Shown: in pieces, positions 1 to 8,471 of the stretch
Numbering within the stretch: the first letter of the stretch is position 1
Layout: each line of letters opens with the position of its first letter
DNA from: Candidatus Zixiibacteriota bacterium
GTDB lineage: Bacteria > RBG-13-66-14 > B26-G2 > WVWN01
Assembly (NCBI GenBank): GCA_011773985.1
Contig: WVWN01000024.1
Coordinates: 1-50,027 of the forward strand
Direction of reading: 5' to 3'
DNA: 50,027 nucleotides
Program-made: the position numbers and the translations under genes
Notes under the pieces: generated by a model
Told to the model about the DNA's origin: nothing
What the model saw: only the letters and a program-made list of their open reading frames with translations
Database searches by the model: none

Positions 1-785
1 CGGCCCTGGCGGTCGACCGTGACGAAGTAGCCGCGCGCGAGGTCCTCGGGCGCGAAGAGCGAGGTCACTTTACTCTCGAACTCGGCGATGATCTTATCGG
101 CGATTTCCTTGGCCGCGTCGGGCGAACAAATCACCGTAAAATCGTCGCCGCCTATGTGGCCCACGTAATCTCCGGGCGAACCCTTGCTGCCGACCGCGTT
201 GAGCAGCACCTCCGCCAACAACTTTATGACCTCGTCACCGCGGCTGTGGCCGTAATAATCGTTAAACCCCTTGAAGTTATCGAGGTCGAGGTAAAGCAAG
301 GCGAAGGGCTTCACTTCCACGAGTAACGTCTCCACGTGCCCCTGCACCGCTATTTGCCCGGGCAGGCTCGTCAGCGGATTCCGCTCCCGCTGCGACCGGG
401 TCCGGGAGAGGACCATCTTCACGCGGGCCTCCAATTCCTCGCGGCTGAAGGGTTTGGTTATATAGTCGTCCGCGCCGACCTCCATCCCCCGGACCTTGTC
501 CTTCACTTCCTTCTTGGCGGTCAACATTATCACGGGGATGCGGCTCGTCCAGAACCCGCCCTTCAGGCGGCGGCACACCTCGATCCCGTCCATCTTGGGC
601 AACATCAAGTCGAGCAATATGAGGTCCGGCGAATACTCCTCAGCCATCGCCAGCGCCGTCTCGCCGTCCGTGGCCTGTATGACCTCGAAGCCCCAATTCT
701 CGAGGTTGAAGTTTATAATCTCGCGGATGTTCGGCTCGTCCTCGACGACGAGCACTCGCTCTTGCAGTGCCCTTTGCTCCGCCAT
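1..785 (-). CDS. Response regulator with GGDEF diguanylate cyclase domain (PleD-like), 3' end cut by window
   Basis: Partial gene: the start is ATG at 785 and the C-terminus runs off the left edge. The N-terminal receiver domain shows the acidic pair in VLVVEDEP, a phospho-acceptor Asp in DLILLDLMLP, and the conserved Lys in DDYITKPF. A GGDEF domain follows, with LDNFKGFND (metal/substrate region) and the signature HIGGDDF, in which the usual E is D. Diguanylate cyclases make cyclic di-GMP from two GTP. GGDDF is a conservative change that does not by itself show loss of activity. The family fit is firm; the input signal is unknown. The gene lies downstream of, and in the same direction as, the secreted-protein gene at 863-1600, with a hairpin terminator between them. 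Confidence 0.9.
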   Translation of the reverse strand, partial: MAEQRALQERVLVVEDEPNIREIINFNLENWGFEVIQATDGETALAMAEEYSPDLILLDLMLPKMDGIEVCRRLKGGFWTSRIPVIMLTAKKEVKDKVRGMEVGADDYITKPFSREELEARVKMVLSRTRSQRERNPLTSLPGQIAVQGHVETLLVEVKPFALLYLDLDNFKGFNDYYGHSRGDEVIKLLAEVLLNAVGSKGSPGDYVGHIGGDDFTVICSPDAAKEIADKIIAEFESKVTSLFAPEDLARGYFVTVDRQG

Positions 786-818
786 TTTTATGTCTACATC
801 CAACCTGCGGCCCGCCCG

Positions 819-844
819 CAAAAAATCCCGCCCGGCGAAGCGGG
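819..844 (-). terminator. Rho-independent terminator after the secreted-protein gene
   Basis: On the minus strand CCCGC, an 8-base loop and GCGGG are followed by ATTTTTT. It lies just downstream of the stop at 863, upstream of the GGDEF gene start at 785. Confidence 0.65.
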
Positions 845-862
845 CCACAAAACGCCCCCGCG

Positions 863-1600
863 TTAGCGGACGATAACGAAAGTGTCCGAGGAGGTATCCG
901 TTTCGCCCACGAGGTTTACGTTCAGCGGTTGGCCCTCGACCGCCTTTATTTTTTTCGTGTAAATAATATTCGCACGGCCGACGTCGTCGGTCGGCACTTG
1001 GCGCCCGGACCAACAGGCGAGCGCCAACGCGTGGGGCCCGGCCGGAACCTTGACCGTGAACGACCCGGGCTCGAGGATGCGCTTCGTCGTACGGGCGCCG
1101 GTCTCGGGCGTCGTGAAGGACGTGATACTCGTCCACTGGTCTTTATAAAACACTCTTTCGCCGTCGAGGTATGCCGCGTACCACACGTTCAGGTCCGCCT
1201 GAGACGTGACTACGTACGTGCCGTCGACATTGACCGTCAGCTCCACCCACTTCTGGGGCGTCGTCGCCGGTTTTTCGTCGGAAACGCGCCCGGTGACGTT
1301 AACCCTCGGTTCCCCGGGCGGCTCGGTCGCCGGCGGCCCGCCCGGCTTCCGCACGATCATGTACCTCACCAAATCGTCGGAGGCGCCGGCCTCTTTTAAC
1401 TTTATAAGGTCGTCCGTAGACAGGCTGAAATAGGAATTGGTTTCCTCGATACGGGTAATAATTATGCTTTCGCTAATGTTATTGTCCAAGAGTTTGACAA
1501 CGTCGTCAACGGCCATCGGCTGTGCCAGCGCGGCCGCCGGAATAAGCGCCGCCCCCACAACCAGTAATATGCGGTACGGCTTAGCGAGCATTTCAAACAC
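863..1600 (-). CDS. Secreted protein of unknown function
   Basis: 245 residues. The first about 26 residues form a signal peptide (basic start, hydrophobic core, cleavage probably after AALA-Q). The segment at about 28-85 is predicted helical, with SESIIITRIEETNSYFSLSTDDLIKL-type spacing; the rest looks like a beta-rich extracellular domain. I do not recognise a named family. A strong promoter lies upstream (1640-1668) and a 7-bp hairpin sits in the leader (1607-1624). The gene is probably monocistronic, given the terminator before the GGDEF gene. Export is inferred from the signal peptide; the role is unknown. Confidence 0.75.
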   Translation of the reverse strand: MFEMLAKPYRILLVVGAALIPAAALAQPMAVDDVVKLLDNNISESIIITRIEETNSYFSLSTDDLIKLKEAGASDDLVRYMIVRKPGGPPATEPPGEPRVNVTGRVSDEKPATTPQKWVELTVNVDGTYVVTSQADLNVWYAAYLDGERVFYKDQWTSITSFTTPETGARTTKRILEPGSFTVKVPAGPHALALACWSGRQVPTDDVGRANIIYTKKIKAVEGQPLNVNLVGETDTSSDTFVIVR

Positions 1601-1606
1601 CTCTTC

Positions 1607-1624
1607 GTAGCGTCGCCACGCTAC
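1607..1624. other. Leader hairpin
   Basis: GTAGCGT, a 4-base loop and ACGCTAC form a 7-bp perfect stem. On the minus strand it lies in the 5' leader of the gene starting at 1600. On the plus strand it is followed by CCTTTTTTC and could act as a terminator, although no plus-strand gene precedes it. Confidence 0.5.
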
Positions 1625-1639
1625 CCTTTTTTCTAATTA

Positions 1640-1668
1640 AAAATATCATATAAAATACGTAATGTCAA
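1640..1668 (-). promoter_or_regulatory. Sigma-70-type promoter for the gene at 863-1600
   Basis: Minus strand TTGACA (1668-1663), 17-bp AT-rich spacer, TATTTT (1645-1640). The predicted transcript start precedes the ATG at 1600 by about 30 bases. Confidence 0.7.
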
Positions 1669-1697
1669 TTTATCTCGGCTGCCCGCCTCCGCCTCGA

Positions 1698-1726
1698 TTG
1701 ACACCGGCGAAGGCGTATGATACGTT
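1698..1726 (+). promoter_or_regulatory. Possible promoter for the 1740-6173 gene set
   Basis: TTGACA (1698-1703), 17-bp spacer, TACGTT (1721-1726). The -35 box is perfect and the -10 box weak. It supports a translation start at 1740 and not at the in-frame ATG at 1662, which would lie upstream of this promoter. Confidence 0.45.
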
Positions 1727-1739
1727 AGAAAAAATAATA

Positions 1740-3281
1740 ATGAAATACCGCCCCGGGGATATCGCGCGCTGGGCCATAGCGCTGATTATACCTATCGTAG
1801 GCGGCGTACTCGCTACGTACGGCGAACTAATATGGGGCGCGGCCGCGGTCGTTATAATAATCGCGGCCCCGCCCGCGCGTCGCTACGCCGCGGGGGTGGG
1901 CGCCGCCTTCGGCCTGTTGGTGCTGGCCCGAGCCGGCGGGAACGTAGCCGCGCGCGGCCTCGTGGCGCTCTTCCTGGGCTTCGCCGCCATCGTCGCCGTC
2001 GCTTATTGCTTAGCGTTGGCGCGCCGCAAGGCCGGCGGTGCGTCGCTCGAACTCGGATGGGTCGGCGCACTCACCGCGCTCGGCGCCGTAGCAGCGGCCG
2101 CGGCCGCGTTCCTCTTCGCCGGCCCGCCGACGCTCAACCTGATACTCGCGCCTCTCGCCGCCTTCGTAACGCTCGGTATCCTACCCGCCGGCGAAAGGCT
2201 GCCCCGCGCCGCGTTCGTCGCCCTAGCGGTGGGCCTCGCCCTCGGGTCGGCAAAAGGGGGCGTAGGGTTCGCCCTCGTTCGTAGCGCCGAGGCAGCGCTG
2301 GAAAGCGGCGATCACGGCGCGGCGACAAAATACGCCCGCTACGCCCGAGCCGCGGGTTGGCGCGCGCGAGCGGACCTCATCCGCCTCCAAGCCGCGGCCC
2401 GAAGCGGCGCGGCCTGGCCCGAGCTGGAGGCCCTTTATAAACGACGGGCCCCCTCCGTTTCGCCGCGGCCCTTCGACGCCGCGCTCGCGCTGGCCGCATT
2501 CGCGCGCGGCGACCGCGAGAAGGCCGCGATGTACGGCGACCTCGCGACCACGCCGTCGCCGGCGTCGCCGCTCGCCGACAAACCCCTTTCGCGCGAAAAG
2601 TTGTTCCGTTCCTTTTCCGCGGAAGCCGCCGGACCTTTTGCGCACGGGTGGGCCTTGCTTTGGGTCGGCCGGTACCGCGAGGCCGCGGCAGCGTTCGACG
2701 CCCTGGCCGACGACGAACCCGACGCCGCTTTATACAAGGCGCTCGCGCTCGAAAAAGACGGCCAGCTCGCCGCGGCCGCCGAATTATACGGAAGATTATG
2801 GGCCGGCGACCGGAAAAACTTTCGCGCCGGCTTCGGCCTGCTGAGGACGGCCGATTACGCCGGCCTGCGGGGCGAAATTTGGCGGGCCTTGCGCCGACGC
2901 TACGGAAACTGTTTCGTCGGCAGCGTGCTCCAAGCGACGGACGGCTTCCCTCTTTCCAAACGCCGCCTTAGCCTGGGAAGGCTGCCCGCGACGCTGACTT
3001 TCCGCGGAAGCGGCCGAAGGCCCGCGGCGGTCATAGCCGAAGGCTACGCCGTTCACGGCCTATACCCTATCGTTACGCTTACCGTCAACGGCCGCGCGGC
3101 CCGCACGTTCTATATGAACGTAACCGGCGAAGACATTTACGAGACGACCATACAACTGGAAAAAGGCCCAAATGAGGTCGGCCTCATTTTCGAAAATGAC
3201 TACGTCGACCCGGGGCGCGGCCTCGACCGCAACGTCTTCGTACGCGAAGTGCGCATCGGCGGTGAGAAACACGGACGCTAA
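1740..3281 (+). CDS. Multi-pass membrane protein with TPR-like region and C-terminal carbohydrate-binding-like domain
   Basis: About 513 residues from ATG 1740 (an in-frame ATG at 1662 exists but precedes the likely promoter). Roughly the first 200 residues hold about seven hydrophobic segments. The middle part has TPR-like helical pairs (for example GDHGAATKYARYARAAGW and YREAAAAFDALADDEPDAA). The last about 100 residues are beta-rich, with the pattern YPIVTLTVNG ... LEKGPNEVGLIFENDY ... LDRNVFV. This resembles calcium-dependent CBM60/xylan-binding-type modules, in which F-x-ND and DRN motifs recur; that fold call is my inference. The gene overlaps the O-antigen-ligase-like gene by 20 bp and belongs to the same operon, so a role in making or exporting a surface polysaccharide is likely. 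No enzymatic motif is seen. Confidence 0.75.
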   Translation: MKYRPGDIARWAIALIIPIVGGVLATYGELIWGAAAVVIIIAAPPARRYAAGVGAAFGLLVLARAGGNVAARGLVALFLGFAAIVAVAYCLALARRKAGGASLELGWVGALTALGAVAAAAAAFLFAGPPTLNLILAPLAAFVTLGILPAGERLPRAAFVALAVGLALGSAKGGVGFALVRSAEAALESGDHGAATKYARYARAAGWRARADLIRLQAAARSGAAWPELEALYKRRAPSVSPRPFDAALALAAFARGDREKAAMYGDLATTPSPASPLADKPLSREKLFRSFSAEAAGPFAHGWALLWVGRYREAAAAFDALADDEPDAALYKALALEKDGQLAAAAELYGRLWAGDRKNFRAGFGLLRTADYAGLRGEIWRALRRRYGNCFVGSVLQATDGFPLSKRRLSLGRLPATLTFRGSGRRPAAVIAEGYAVHGLYPIVTLTVNGRAARTFYMNVTGEDIYETTIQLEKGPNEVGLIFENDYVDPGRGLDRNVFVREVRIGGEKHGR

Positions 3282-4746
3282 ATTTATAAAAGCCGCCGGC
3301 GTCGCCGCGGCGGTCCTCGTCGTCGTCGCGGCTGTTTATTCGGCGTCAAAAGGCCGGGCCTTGGAGGCCGTCTTCATCGTAACCGTGGGTCTCGCCGCGG
3401 TTTCGGCCGCGGCCGGTTGGGCGACGCGCCGCGCGTGGCTCATGCCGATATTTTTCTGGGCCGCGCTGTCGTTGCCGCTCGTCAAGCACGTGGGACGCGG
3501 CGCCGGCCTCCCCGCGATCAACGCCGACCACTTGATCGTCTACCCGGTCGACTTCATAATCCTGCTCGCGCTGGCCTGGGTATTCGTATCAAACCTGAAA
3601 CAAGAACGGACCGTCCGCGTGGGCTTAGAACCGTACCGTCGCGCGCTGACGAATATATTGAAACCGGACCTCATATCCTGGGCGATAATCGCAGCCGGCG
3701 CGGCCACGGCCTTCTCCCTCTACAACGCGCCCGAGCCCGCGCCGACGTTATTTGCACTGCTGGACGTCGCCCGCCTTTACGCGGCGTACGTAGTCTTCCG
3801 CCAGCTTGCCGCCGCCGGGCCGGGGGTCGTCGCGGGCGCCGTGCTCGCGGTCGCGGTCGCGCACAGCGCCCTGTGCTTAATAGAATTCTCCGCCCAAAGC
3901 AGCTTCGGCCTTTGGGAAAAGCCGGGCTGGGGCGCATTCATCTTCAGCGGCGCGAGCCCGCAAGCCGCCCGCTTTCTGGTCGCCCGGGGCGGCGGCACCT
4001 TCGAGCCGAACGTAACGGCCCAATATCTCCAAATGGCCATGCCGTTCGCCGCGGCGTATTTCCTGTCGGCGGCCGGGGCGCGGCGGCGAACACTTTATCT
4101 GTCTATATTATTACTCGCGGCCGCGGCGCTGTTCGTCACCTTCTCTCGGGGAGGGTGGTTCGGCGCCGCGGTTGCGCTCGCCGTCGTCGTCGCCGTGGCT
4201 TGGCTCAAGAGAAGAGACCTTGGCGCGCCTCGCTGGGCCGTTGCGGCGCTGACGGCCTTTGGCGTTATATTATTATTACCTGTAACGGCCGTGGTTTTGG
4301 CGCGCGGCGTCCAGGGGGACCAACTCTCCGCGGCCTCGCGCTTGACGGATTGGCGAATCGCCCTCGCGATGATAAGGGACCATCCGCTCCTGGGCGTGGG
4401 CAAAGGCAACTACCTCGAGCTGGCGCGGCTGTACAACCCCTGGGCGCTCGAGTACCCCGTCCACAACGTCTACCTCTTCCTATGGGCGGAGACCGGCATA
4501 GTAGGCCTTCTCGCGCTCGTGGCGATGTTGGTCGGTTCCTTCCGGGCCGCGGTCCGCGCGCTTGGCGACAAGGCCGGTTACGGCGCCACCTTCGGCCTCG
4601 CCGCTGCGGCCGCGTTCGCGGGCATCGCGGCCCGCATGTTCGTCTCGATGTCTTTCGTCCACCCCTTCGTAAGCCTCTCTTTCATAGCCCTCGCCGGCGC
4701 CGCGGCGCGGTTGGCCGCCGGCCCTCCCGCTCAAAATAAAACGTGA
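3262..4746 (+). CDS. O-antigen ligase / polymerase family (Wzy_C-type) membrane protein
   Basis: About 494 residues from GTG 3262, where the hydrophobic N-terminus begins; in-frame starts further upstream lie deep inside the previous gene. It has about ten to twelve membrane segments. The family signature is present: a large loop with SRGGWFG, then LTDWRIALAMIRDHPLLGVGKGNY and VHNVYLFLWAETGIVGLL near the C-terminus. Members transfer or polymerise undecaprenyl-linked glycans at the outer face of the inner membrane. It overlaps both neighbours (20 bp upstream, GTGA downstream), so the three genes are co-translated. Whether it acts as ligase or polymerase cannot be decided from sequence. Confidence 0.85.
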   Translation: MRNTDAKFIKAAGVAAAVLVVVAAVYSASKGRALEAVFIVTVGLAAVSAAAGWATRRAWLMPIFFWAALSLPLVKHVGRGAGLPAINADHLIVYPVDFIILLALAWVFVSNLKQERTVRVGLEPYRRALTNILKPDLISWAIIAAGAATAFSLYNAPEPAPTLFALLDVARLYAAYVVFRQLAAAGPGVVAGAVLAVAVAHSALCLIEFSAQSSFGLWEKPGWGAFIFSGASPQAARFLVARGGGTFEPNVTAQYLQMAMPFAAAYFLSAAGARRRTLYLSILLLAAAALFVTFSRGGWFGAAVALAVVVAVAWLKRRDLGAPRWAVAALTAFGVILLLPVTAVVLARGVQGDQLSAASRLTDWRIALAMIRDHPLLGVGKGNYLELARLYNPWALEYPVHNVYLFLWAETGIVGLLALVAMLVGSFRAAVRALGDKAGYGATFGLAAAAAFAGIAARMFVSMSFVHPFVSLSFIALAGAAARLAAGPPAQNKT

Positions 4747-6173
4747 CACGCGTCCTACTCATAGGCCTGGACGGCTTCGGCCACGACTTCTCGTCGCGGG
4801 CCTTCGCGGCGGACCTTATGCCCTTCCTGGCCGACCGGGCCCGCGCCGGCATCTTCGGCCCGGCCCTCTCGACAATTCCTCCCGTCTCGACCGCGGCCTG
4901 GACTACGGTCACCACCGGCGTCGGCATCGGCAAACACGGCGTCGTCGACTTCCGCCGCCGGGATATGGCCGATTACGCCTTCATACGCCCGGGCCGCCTC
5001 GTCAGCAGCGCCGACGTCCGATGGCCCCGCGTCTACGACCTCGCGGGGGAAGCCGGCGCCCGGTGCTTCGTGTTGAACGTGCCGGTCACGTTTCCCGCCC
5101 GCCCCGTCAACGGCGTCATCGTCGCGGGCGTCCTTACGCCGCCGGGTAGCGACCGCGGTTGTTGGCCGCCCTCCTTTCGAAAATTTTTAGCCGGCTACGC
5201 CTACGACCTTGACGGGGCGATTCCGGCCGACCTCCCGCCGCTATGCCGGCGGCTCGGGGAGCTGGCGGCCTCGCGCGCGCGCGTCGCGGCCGCGGCCCTA
5301 CGCCGGGAGCGCTTCGACCTCGCCCTCGTCGTCTTCACCGGCCCGGACCGCCTCTTCCACCGTTTTTACGCGGAGGCTTACGCGTGGGAGACGCGGGCCG
5401 ACGTACCGCCGGCCGCCGCGTCCTATTTCGGAACGTTGGACGCTGCCTGCGAAAGAGTATACGAGGCACTCGGCGCGGACGGCGCGCTCGTCGTCTGCTC
5501 CGACCACGGCTTCGGGCCCGGGCCGAGCCGGGCCTTCTTCGTAAACCGCCTTTTGAGGAAGGCCGGCTTGCTGAGCGTCCGCGCAGACCCCGGGCCGTAC
5601 GCGTTGAACGTAGTCCTCGCGGGCCTGAAAAAGCTGCTCGGCCGCGGCCGACCCTTACCCGTAAATTGGCGCCGGACCGTCGCTTACGGTTTCCCGCTAT
5701 ATATGCGTTGGGGCGGCGTCGTCGTCAACGCCGCGGGCGAACAACCTCGGGGTGCCGTGGCGCCCGAAGAATTGCCCGCGGTAACCGAAGAGGTCGGCCG
5801 ATTGTTGACGTTGGCGGCCGGGGACGAGGACGACGGCGTACGTTGGATTAAAAAACGCGAGGACCTATATCGGGGGCCGGCGACGGCCGACTTGCCCCAT
5901 CTCATTTTCGAGGCGCCGCAAAACGTCGTCATAAGCGAGGGCAAAGGGCCGGGGCCGCTCTTTTCGCGCTATGCCGACCCGGCGAAAAAGGGCGAGCACA
6001 CGAAGGAGGCGATGGTGCTCGCGGCCGGCGGCGCGATGGGGGCGGGGAAACCGGTCGAGGCGACGCTCGAGGACGTCGCGCCGACGGTTGCTTCCTTGCT
6101 CGGCTTAGGCCACGGCGGGATGGACGGCAGGCCGATAACGTCTACCGCCGAAAGGCCGCGCTTTTTACCTTGA
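4743..6173 (+). CDS. Alkaline-phosphatase-superfamily phosphodiesterase/phosphohydrolase
   Basis: 476 residues, GTG start overlapping the previous stop (GTGA). Superfamily metal and nucleophile positions are visible: GLDGFG near residue 7 (first Asp), STAAWTTVTTG (Thr nucleophile region) near 45, FTGPDRLFHRFY (Asp and His) near 200, CSDHGFGPG (Asp-His) near 255, and GEHTKEAM near 420 (third-site His). It resembles the type I phosphodiesterase/nucleotide pyrophosphatase branch often called predicted AP-superfamily phosphohydrolase. No signal peptide is evident, so it is probably cytoplasmic. The operon context suggests work on a nucleotide-sugar or polysaccharide intermediate, but the substrate is unknown. 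The stop codon overlaps the -35 box of the next promoter. Confidence 0.85.
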   Translation: MTRVLLIGLDGFGHDFSSRAFAADLMPFLADRARAGIFGPALSTIPPVSTAAWTTVTTGVGIGKHGVVDFRRRDMADYAFIRPGRLVSSADVRWPRVYDLAGEAGARCFVLNVPVTFPARPVNGVIVAGVLTPPGSDRGCWPPSFRKFLAGYAYDLDGAIPADLPPLCRRLGELAASRARVAAAALRRERFDLALVVFTGPDRLFHRFYAEAYAWETRADVPPAAASYFGTLDAACERVYEALGADGALVVCSDHGFGPGPSRAFFVNRLLRKAGLLSVRADPGPYALNVVLAGLKKLLGRGRPLPVNWRRTVAYGFPLYMRWGGVVVNAAGEQPRGAVAPEELPAVTEEVGRLLTLAAGDEDDGVRWIKKREDLYRGPATADLPHLIFEAPQNVVISEGKGPGPLFSRYADPAKKGEHTKEAMVLAAGGAMGAGKPVEATLEDVAPTVASLLGLGHGGMDGRPITSTAERPRFLP

Positions 6174-6199
6174 CGGCCCTGAGAGTAATGGTTTATAAT
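6170..6199 (+). promoter_or_regulatory. Sigma-70-type promoter for the TPR-Roadblock genes
   Basis: TTGACG (6170-6175), 18-bp spacer, TATAAT (6194-6199). The -10 box is a perfect match. It lies about 50 bases upstream of the ATG at 6250. Confidence 0.7.
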
Positions 6200-6249
6200 A
6201 ATTAAAAATATCAAAAGCGAAAAAATAGAACGTCGCTAAGCGAAAACAT

Positions 6250-7701
6250 ATGGCGCGCTTAACGCCAAGGGAAGAAGCCAAGCTTCGGCAATACGAGGAT
6301 TTGCTAAAGCGAGAGCCGCAGGCGCTCGTCTTCGCGCCGCTCGCCAGCTTATACGCTCGGCAATTCGATTTCAAGAAGGCCGTGGACGTCTTGAAGCGCG
6401 GCCTCGGAATCTACCCCAACTATTTCAGCGCAAGCGTCCTTCTGGCGCGTTGCTACATCGCCCTGGACGAATTTAGCGCCGCGGTCGTCGAACTCAAGAA
6501 CGTCCTCGCCGCTGACCCCTACAACGTATCGGCGCTGGGGCTTTTGAGCGACGAACTGCGCAACCGCGGCCGCCTGGCCGAGGCGCGCGATTATTACTTG
6601 AAAATACTTGAGATAGAACCCGACAATGAGGAGTACGCGTATAAATTGGAACTTCTGAGTACGCTCATCGAGGGAAGCCCGTTCGCGCGGGAGGCGGAAG
6701 CCCCGGAAGCCGTCGCGGAAGTCGTACGCGCGCCCACGCCGGAAATAACGGCCGTCCCGCCGCTTCCGCCGGAACCCGAACGCGTAGAGGTGCCGCCGGC
6801 GGAAGAGGCCGTCGCGGCGGAGCCGGAGGTCGAAGCCGAAGAAGCCCCGGCCGCCGAGGCGGAGCTCGCGACCCTTACGCTTGCGAAGATTTACGAGGAC
6901 CAGGGCCTTTTCGTCCGTGCGCAGGAAATAATAGAAAAAGTCCTGGCGCGGGAACCGGACAACGCCGCGGCGCAAGAGGCGTACGACCACGTGAAAGCGC
7001 TGATCGCGAGCGAGGAATCGCCGAGGGGCGCCTCCGTCATTCAGTTAATCAAAAAAATAGAGGCCGTATCCGGCCTGCTCGAGCACGACGAACTCGAGCT
7101 ATGGGAAGAGGTCTCCGCCGGGGTGGAGGAAGCCCTCGCCGGATTCGAGGAAATTACGCTCGCGCAAGCGGTGGCCGCGACGGCCGGATTGACCTCGTTC
7201 GACGACTTCGTAATCGGGGACGAAAGGAGCGCCTCCTGGGAGTTGGAAGTCACGGACGTAACGCCGAGCCCGGGGGCCGGCGGCGCCGAGGAACTGGACC
7301 TCGAGCTTGGGCTCCCCACCGCGCTCGACCTGCCTGCGGGCGTAAACGTGGCCGACCTGGCGGCGCAGGTCGCCCCGGGCATTAGCGGAACCGACGAATT
7401 CGACCTAACGGCCGCGCGCGCCGAGGTCGCAGGCGTCGATCGGCTCGACGTGGCCGCGGCCGTGCCCGCGGAGGAAGGCGCAACCGGCGAGGACGACTTC
7501 GTCCTGGACGTCGAGGCCGGCATCCCGTTCGCGAAAGAGGAACCGGCGGTCGAACCCGCCGACCGCGAGGGTAAAGACGAATTCGCGGTAAAGCCGGAGC
7601 GGTACGCGCGGCGGAAGCCCCTCGAGCTCGAGCGCGAACCTTTCGAAAAAGAAGAGGACTTTTTAAGTTGGCTTGATTCAATCAGGTTAAAAGAACTATA
7701 A
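6250..7701 (+). CDS. TPR-repeat protein with long acidic C-terminal region
   Basis: 483 residues, soluble. The N-terminal about 140 residues hold three to four TPR units (FAPLASLYARQFDFKKAVDVL, SASVLLARCYIALDEFSAAV, SALGLLSDELRNRGRLAEARDYYLKIL). A proline/acid-rich linker follows at about 145-205, then one more TPR-like pair (LAKIYEDQGLFVRAQEII). The rest is strongly acidic and Ala-rich with no recognised domain, ending in a short basic/aromatic helix. TPR arrays bind partner proteins. It heads a set with two Roadblock proteins, 39 bp upstream of the first, so I infer a scaffold or adaptor role with them. The actual partner is unknown. The protein at 11942-13321 has a related layout. Confidence 0.8.
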   Translation: MARLTPREEAKLRQYEDLLKREPQALVFAPLASLYARQFDFKKAVDVLKRGLGIYPNYFSASVLLARCYIALDEFSAAVVELKNVLAADPYNVSALGLLSDELRNRGRLAEARDYYLKILEIEPDNEEYAYKLELLSTLIEGSPFAREAEAPEAVAEVVRAPTPEITAVPPLPPEPERVEVPPAEEAVAAEPEVEAEEAPAAEAELATLTLAKIYEDQGLFVRAQEIIEKVLAREPDNAAAQEAYDHVKALIASEESPRGASVIQLIKKIEAVSGLLEHDELELWEEVSAGVEEALAGFEEITLAQAVAATAGLTSFDDFVIGDERSASWELEVTDVTPSPGAGGAEELDLELGLPTALDLPAGVNVADLAAQVAPGISGTDEFDLTAARAEVAGVDRLDVAAAVPAEEGATGEDDFVLDVEAGIPFAKEEPAVEPADREGKDEFAVKPERYARRKPLELEREPFEKEEDFLSWLDSIRLKEL

Positions 7702-7740
7702 CCGGCCCGGAGACGGCCGGCACGGGCGCCGGAGGTCGTA

Positions 7741-8097
7741 GTGGACTTCAAACAAATGTTGACCGGTTTACTAGAGCGCGTCGAAGGAACGGTGGCCGCG
7801 TTCTTCTGCGGCACGGACGGCATCGGCGTAGAGAATATAACCATCCATCCGGACCTCGAGACCGCGGTGACCGAAGTCGAGCTCGCGATGGCGCTCAAGG
7901 CCTTGACGGACGTCTCCCAAAACCTCGCCTTGGGTCGCCTCGCGGAAGTGCTATTCGAAACGGAAAAAATTACGATCCTGGTCGAGAAAGCCCAGGACGA
8001 TTACTTCCTCTGTCTCCTCCTAAAGCCCGGCGGCAACGTGGGCCGGGGCCGCATAGAGCTTAAGAAACTCGCCGCCAAGTTGGCCAAGGAAATCTAG
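7741..8097 (+). CDS. Roadblock/LC7-like domain protein (first of a pair)
   Basis: 118 residues, GTG start preceded by GGAGG at good spacing. It is a single small alpha/beta domain: an N-terminal helix (LTGLLERVEG), a VAAFFCGTDGIGVE strand-turn, a long central helix, KITILVEKAQDDYFLCLLL strands and a final amphipathic helix. This matches the Roadblock/LC7 fold, whose members bind small Ras-like GTPases (for example MglB with MglA) and act as GAPs or scaffolds. No GTPase gene is in the window. The next gene, 6 bp on, is a second protein of the same fold, suggesting a heterodimer. Confidence 0.75.
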   Translation: MDFKQMLTGLLERVEGTVAAFFCGTDGIGVENITIHPDLETAVTEVELAMALKALTDVSQNLALGRLAEVLFETEKITILVEKAQDDYFLCLLLKPGGNVGRGRIELKKLAAKLAKEI

Positions 8098-8103
8098 ACG
8101 GGG

Positions 8104-8469
8104 TTGCGTGCCGTGAAAAAAGCCTTAGACGTCCTGAATAAAATTGCGGCCCTCGACGGCGTGCGGGCGGTATTGCTCGTCTCCGGCGACGGCCTCCCTT
8201 TGGAGTCGGTCGTCAACGACGCCGCGCTCGACGCCGACGAACTCGCGGCCCTGACGCGCGACGGCGCTGCCGCGGCCCGGGCGATGGTCGAGGACATAGA
8301 ACAGGGCCAGTTCATCCAGGGAGTCATAGAATACTCCAAGGGCGCCGTTCTAATGACAAACCTCCCGTTGCGGATGACGCTGGCCGTCTTTATGTCGCGC
8401 GAGGGCAACAAAGCGGCGCTTTGGAACGCGACCGCGACGCTCTTCCCCGAAGTCGTACGGGCGCTGTAG
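8104..8469 (+). CDS. Roadblock/LC7-like domain protein (second of a pair)
   Basis: About 121 residues from TTG 8104; an in-frame GTG at 8113 is an equally good start. The pattern is LNKIAALDGVRAVLLVSGDGLPLES, a central helix (AAARAMVEDIEQGQFIQGVIEYSKG), AVLMTNLPLRMTLAVFM and a C-terminal helix. This is the classic Roadblock/LC7 arrangement (A-x-L-L-V-S-x-D-G). It directly follows another Roadblock gene. The product probably forms a homo- or heterodimer controlling a small GTPase encoded elsewhere. Family call good, biological process unknown. Confidence 0.8.
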   Translation: MRAVKKALDVLNKIAALDGVRAVLLVSGDGLPLESVVNDAALDADELAALTRDGAAAARAMVEDIEQGQFIQGVIEYSKGAVLMTNLPLRMTLAVFMSREGNKAALWNATATLFPEVVRAL

Positions 8470-8471
8470 CG

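Noticed and set aside
3417-4739. 440-codon open frame inside the O-antigen-ligase-like gene
   Set aside because: An Arg/Pro/Gly-rich out-of-frame shadow typical of GC-rich DNA. The overlapping frame has clear membrane helices and family motifs.
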